A stretch of 64,000 bases of DNA from positions 16,181,695 to 16,245,694 of the forward strand of contig OX030956.1 of the NCBI GenBank assembly GCA_943735955.1. Reading direction: 5' to 3'. The stretch comes from Piscicola geometra. Lineage: Eukaryota > Annelida > Clitellata > Hirudinida > Piscicolidae. Positions 59,401 through 64,000 of the stretch are shown here, piece by piece (position 1 is the first letter of the stretch; every line of letters starts with the position of its first letter). The translations under genes and the position numbers were made by a program. The notes under the pieces were generated by a model. The model saw only the letters and a program-made list of their open reading frames with translations, was not told the DNA's origin and did not search any database.

Positions 59401-60612
59401 ATGCAATATATGTAAATATGCAATATATGTAAATATGCAATATATGTAAATATGCAATATATATAAATATGCAATATATGTAAATATGCAATATATGTAA
59501 ATATACAATATATGTAAATATGCAATATATGTAAATATGCAATATATGTAAATATGCAATATATGTAAATATGTAATATATGTAAATATGCAATATATGT
59601 AAATATGCAATATATGTAAATATGCAATATATGTAAATATGCAATATATGTAAATATGCAATATATGTAAATATGCAATATATGTAATTATGCAATATAT
59701 GTAAATATGCAATATATGTAAATATGCAATATATGTAAATATGCAATATATGTAAATATGCAATATATGTAAATATGCAATATATGTAAATATGCATTAT
59801 ATGTAAATATGCAATATATGTGAATGCGCAATATGTGTAAATATGCAATATACTTTAAATATGCAATATATGTAAAGATGCAATATATGTAAATATGCAA
59901 TATATGTAAATATGCAATATATTTAAATATGCAATATATGTAAATATGCAATATATGTAAATATGCAATATATGTAAATATGCAACATATGTAAATATGC
60001 AATATATGTAAATATGCAATATATGTAAATATGCAATATATGTAAATATGCAATATATGTAAATATGCAATATATGTAAATATGCAATATATGTAAATAT
60101 GCAATATATGTAAATATGCAATATATGTAAATATGCAATATATGTAAATATGCAATATATGTAAATATGCAATATATGTAAATAATGCAATATATGAAAA
60201 CATGCAATATATGTAAATATGCAATATATGTAAATATGCAATATGTGTAAATATGCAATATAATTTAAATATGCAATATATGTAAAGATGCAATATATGT
60301 AAATATGCATTATATGTAAATATGCAATATATTTAAATATGCAATATATGTAAATATGCAATATATGTAAATATGCAATATATGAAAACATGCAATATAT
60401 GTAAATATGCAATATATGTAAATATGCAATATATGTAAATATGCAATATATGTAAATATGCAATATATGTAAATATGCAATATATGTAAATATGCAATAT
60501 ATGTAATTATGCAATATATGAAAATATGCAATATATGTATATATGCAACATATGTAAATATGCAATATATGTAAATAGGCAATATATGTAAATAAGCAAT
60601 ATATGTAAATAT
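53426..60612. repeat. Super-HOR, about 7.19 kb, copy 2
   Basis: This is the second copy of the long block, and it includes its own pair of 1,551-bp units. Matching segments include 48919-49560 with 56106-56747, 50504-51316 with 57691-58503, and 51156-51656 with 58343-58843. Identity fails at about 58.9 kb, where the next repeat (2,164 bp) takes over, so the right border given is nominal. Confidence 0.65.
54528..57629. repeat. Two tandem 1,551-bp HOR units inside super-HOR copy 2
   Basis: The same pair as at 47341-50442 appears again 7,187 bp downstream. Segment 54555-55196 recurs at 56106-56747 and 54781-55674 recurs at 56332-57225, both at 1,551 bp. One substitution relative to the upstream pair falls in the 54.65-kb region. 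Confidence 0.8.
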
Positions 60613-61183
60613 GCAATATATGTAAATATGCAATATATGTAAATATGCAATATATGTAAATATGCAATATATGTAAATATGCAATATATGTAAATATGCA
60701 ATATATTTAAATATGCAATATATGTAAATATGCAATATATGTAAATATGCATTATATGTAAATATGCAATATATGTAATTATGCAATATATGTAAATATG
60801 CAATATATGTAAATATGCAATATATGTAAATATGCAATATATGTAAATATGCAATATATGTAAATATGCAATATATGTAAATATGCAATATATGTAAATA
60901 TGCAATATATGTAAATATGCAATATATGTAAATATGCAATATATGTAAATATGCAATATATGTAAATATGCAATATATGTAAATATGCAATATATGTAAA
61001 TATGCAATATTTGTAAATATGCAATATATGTAAATATGCATTATAAGAGAATATGCAATATATGTAAATATGCAATATATGTAAATATGCAATATATGTA
61101 AATATGCAATATATGTAAATATGCAATATATGTAAATATGCAATATATGTAAATATGCAATATATGTAAATATGCAATATATG
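56856..61183. repeat. Two tandem 2,164-bp HOR units
   Basis: The unit is 127 x 17 plus 5 bp. The gaatgcgc marker recurs with its T at 57661 and 59825, exactly 2,164 bp apart. Segments 57009-57599, 57691-58503 and 58343-58843 recur at 59173-59763, 59855-60667 and 60507-61007. The proposed copies are about 56856-59019 and 59020-61183. Confidence 0.75.
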
Positions 61184-61514
61184 TAAATATGCAATATATG
61201 TAAATATGCAATATATGTAAATATGCAATATATGTAAATATGCAATATATGTAAATATGCAATATATGTAAATATGCAATATATGTAAATATGCAATATA
61301 TGTAAATATGCAATATATGTAAATATGCAATATATGTAAATATGCAATATATGTAAATATGCAATATATGTAAATATGCAATATATGTAAATATGCAATA
61401 TATGTAAATATGCAATATATGTAAATATGCAATATATGTAAATATGCAATATATGTAAATATGCAATATATGTAAATATGCAATATATGTAAATATGCAA
61501 TATATGTAAATATG
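61056..61514. repeat. Exact run of 27 consensus monomers
   Basis: These 459 bp are 27 consecutive perfect copies of caatatatgtaaatatg, the longest exact run I found. The ttataagagaatatg landmark sits immediately to its left, as it does for the 25-monomer run at 45420-45844. A third exact 25-monomer run is at 52573-52997. Confidence 0.85.
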
Positions 61515-64000
61515 TAATATATGTAAATATGCAATATATGTAAATAAGCAATATATGTAAATATGCAATATATGTAAATATGCAATATATGTAAATATGC
61601 AATATATGTAAATATGCATTATATGTAAATATGCAATATATGTAAATATGCAATATATGTAAATATGCAATATATGTAAATATGCAATATATGTAAAGAT
61701 GCAATATATGTACATATGCATTATATGTAAATATGCAATATATGTAAATATGCAATATATGTAAAGATGCAATATATGTAAATATGCAATATATGTATAA
61801 ATGCATAACATGTAAATATGCAATATATGTAAATATGCAATATATGTAAATATGCAATATATGTAAATATGCAATATGTGTAAATATGCAATATAATTTA
61901 AATATGCAGTATATGTAAAGATGCAATATATGTAAATATGCATTATATGTAAATATGCAATATATTTAAATATGCAATATATGTAAATATGCAATATATG
62001 TAAATATGCAATATATGAAAACATGCAATATATGTAAATATGCAATATATGTAAATATGCAATATATGTAAATATGCAATATATGTAAATATGCAATATA
62101 TGTAAATATGCAATATATGTAAATATGCAATATATGTAAATATGCAATATATGTAATTATGCAATATATGAAAATATGCAATATATGTATATATGCAACA
62201 TATGTAAATATGCAATATATGTAAATAGGCAATATATGTAAATAAGCAATATATGTAAATATGCATTATATGTAAATATGCAATATATGTAATTATGCAA
62301 TATATGTAAATATGCAATATATGTAAATATGCAATATATGTAAATATGCAATATATGTAAATATGCAATATATGTAAATATGCAATATATGTAAATATGC
62401 AATATATGTAAATATGCAATATATGTAAATATGCAATATATGTAAATATGCAATATATGTAAATATGCAATATATGTAAATATGCAATATATGTAAATAT
62501 GCAATATTTGTAAATATGCAATATATGTAAATATGCATTATAAGAGAATATGCAATATATGTAAATATGCAATATATGTAAATATGCAATATATGTAAAT
62601 ATGCAATATATGTAAATATGCAATATATGTAAATATGCAATATATGTAAATATGCAATATATGTAAATATGCAATATATGTAAATATGCAATATATGTAA
62701 ATATGCAATATATGTAAATATGCAATATATGTAAATATGCAATATATGTAAATATGCAATATATGTAAATATGCAATATATGTAAATATGCAATATATGT
62801 AAATATGCAATATATGTAAATATGCAATATATGTAAATATGCAATATATGTAAATATGCAATTTATGTAAATATGCAATATATGTAAATATGCAATATAT
62901 GTAAATATGCAATTTATGTAAATATGCAAAAGATGTAAATATGCAATATATGTAAATATGCAATATATGTAAATATGTAATATATGTAAATATGCAATAT
63001 ATGTAAATATGCAATATATGCAAATATGCAATATATGTAAATATGCAATATATGTAAATATGCAATATATGAAAACATGCAATATATGTAAATATGCATT
63101 ATATGTAAATATGCAATATATGAAAACATGCAATATATGTAAATATGCAATATATGTAAATATGCAATATATGTATAAATGCATAATATGTAAATATGCA
63201 ATATATGTAAATATGCAATATATGTAAATATGCAATATATGTAAATATGCAATATATGTAAATATGCAATATATGTAAATATGCAATATATGTAAATATG
63301 CAATATATGTAAATATGCAATATATGTAAAGATGCAATATATGTACATATGCATTATATGTAAATATGCAATATATGTTAATATGCAATATATGTAAAGA
63401 TGCAATATATGTAAATATGCAATATATGAAAATATGCAATATATGTATATATGCAACATATGTAAATATGCAATATATGTAAATAGGCAATATATGTAAA
63501 TATGCAATATATGTATAAATGCATAATATGTAAATATGCAATATATGAAAATATGCAATATATGTATATATGCAACATATGTAAATATGCAATATATGTA
63601 AATAGGCAATATATGTAAATAAGCAATATATGTAAATATGCAATTTATGTAAATATGCAATATGTGTAAATATGCAATATAATTTAAATATGCAGTATAT
63701 GTAAAGATGCAATATATGTAAATATGCATTATATGTAAATATGCAATATATTTAAATATGCAATATATGTAAATATGCAATATATGTAAATATGCAATAT
63801 ATGAAAACATGCAATATATGTAAATATGCAATATATGTAAATATGCAATATATGTAAATATGCAATATATGTAAATATGCAATATATGTAAATATGCAAT
63901 ATATGTAAATATGCAATATATGTAAATATGCAATATATGTAATTATGCAATATATGAAAATATGCAATATATGTATATATGCAACATATGTAAATATGCA
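61515..64000. repeat. 17-bp satellite to window end
   Basis: Right-type variants continue (gtaaagatg, gtacatatg, gcataacatg, atgtatatatg, aaataggc, aaataagc) with an order resembling 52.0-54.0 kb. From about 62.9 kb the order is locally scrambled, with short repeats of the atgtataaatgcataatatg and atgtatatatgcaacatatg modules near 63.17, 63.45, 63.51 and 63.56 kb. The array runs off the window. No gene is seen. Confidence 0.8.

Larger units (their letters stand above)
41866..64000. repeat. 17-bp AT-rich satellite array, right block
   Basis: The same monomer and strand orientation as the left block resume at caat (41866) and continue to the window end, about 1,300 monomers. The variant set differs from the left block. 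Common forms are gcattatatg, gtaaagatg, gtacatatg, atgtataaatgcataacatg, aaatattc, aaaaaggc, aaataatgc (18 bp) and caatataatttaaatatg (18 bp). The left-block markers caatgtatg/tacaatacatg and caagatatg are absent or nearly so. Shared orientation and an 18-bp form also present at 40,942 show both blocks are one satellite family. No gene or inserted element was found. Confidence 0.97.

Noticed and set aside
27240..60612. Treating the identical tandem units as proven biology
   Set aside because: Near-perfect adjacent copies are also a common assembly error in satellites. I report them as seen in the given sequence and note that reads spanning them are needed.
63009..63227. 72-codon plus-strand open frame
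   Set aside because: It is satellite sequence in which the frame happens to miss TAA because of variant monomers. There is no independent support.
41787..63967. Long minus-strand open frames in the right array, including ones reading out of or into the island (41787-42191, 41812-43857)
   Set aside because: They have the same repeat origin. The short non-repetitive tails from the island have no recognisable family and simply run to the next stop.
1..64000. CRISPR array
   Set aside because: Repeats are directly contiguous with no unique spacers and no cas-like genes, and the repeat unit is only 17 bp. It is a satellite.
1..64000. Telomeric repeat or replication origin
   Set aside because: No TTAGGG-type or other telomere motif is present. 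AT-richness alone does not support an origin.

Overview
This window is a tandem-repeat (satellite) domain with no convincing protein or RNA gene. About 63.3 kb of the 64 kb is an array of a 17-bp, AT-rich monomer, consensus caatatatgtaaatatg (8 A, 6 T, 2 G, 1 C; about 82% AT). The array is interrupted once, at about 41,134-41,865, by a 732-bp non-satellite island. Array size, higher-order organisation and the island's retroposon-like end point to a eukaryote, probably an animal, and to heterochromatic or centromeric-type DNA. The species cannot be told from this sequence.

Layout. The left array (1-41,133) is variant-rich. Point-variant monomers recur in a fixed order and build higher-order repeats (HORs) whose unit length changes along the array: 1,224 bp near 1.4-3.9 kb; 2,399/2,057 bp near 5.1-10.6 kb; 1,309/1,156 bp near 10.7-13.8 kb; 1,717/1,853 bp near 15-20.4 kb; a 3,876-bp recurrence near 19.3-24.6 kb; 1,923 bp in two tandem copies at about 27.2-31.1 kb; and 2,178 bp in two tandem copies at about 34.8-39.1 kb. 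From 27,958 onward an 18-bp monomer type appears that I did not see earlier in the window.

The island holds a (CAAT)n tract, a 9-bp-stem hairpin, two tandem copies of a 140-bp sequence (about 87% identical), an AT-rich stretch, and a 7-bp-stem palindrome containing AAGATGGC at its right edge. The left end, read on the minus strand, looks like the hairpin-plus-tetranucleotide 3' tail of L2/CR1-type LINEs and the SINEs that borrow it.

The right array (41,866-64,000) starts almost homogeneous, with exact 17-mer runs up to 459 bp. It then becomes a second HOR family: 1,551-bp tandem units (alternating 903- and 648-bp spacings of one marker), nested in a roughly 7.19-kb block present twice, and then a 2,164-bp tandem pair.

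The long open frames on the minus strand are a by-product of the repeat. The reverse complement of the monomer has no stop codon in any phase, and 17 is not a multiple of 3, so all three minus frames stay open for kilobases and give the same cyclic 17-residue peptide. I do not annotate them as genes. Pattern recognition was by eye and from coordinate offsets between recurring markers; no alignment or database search was run.
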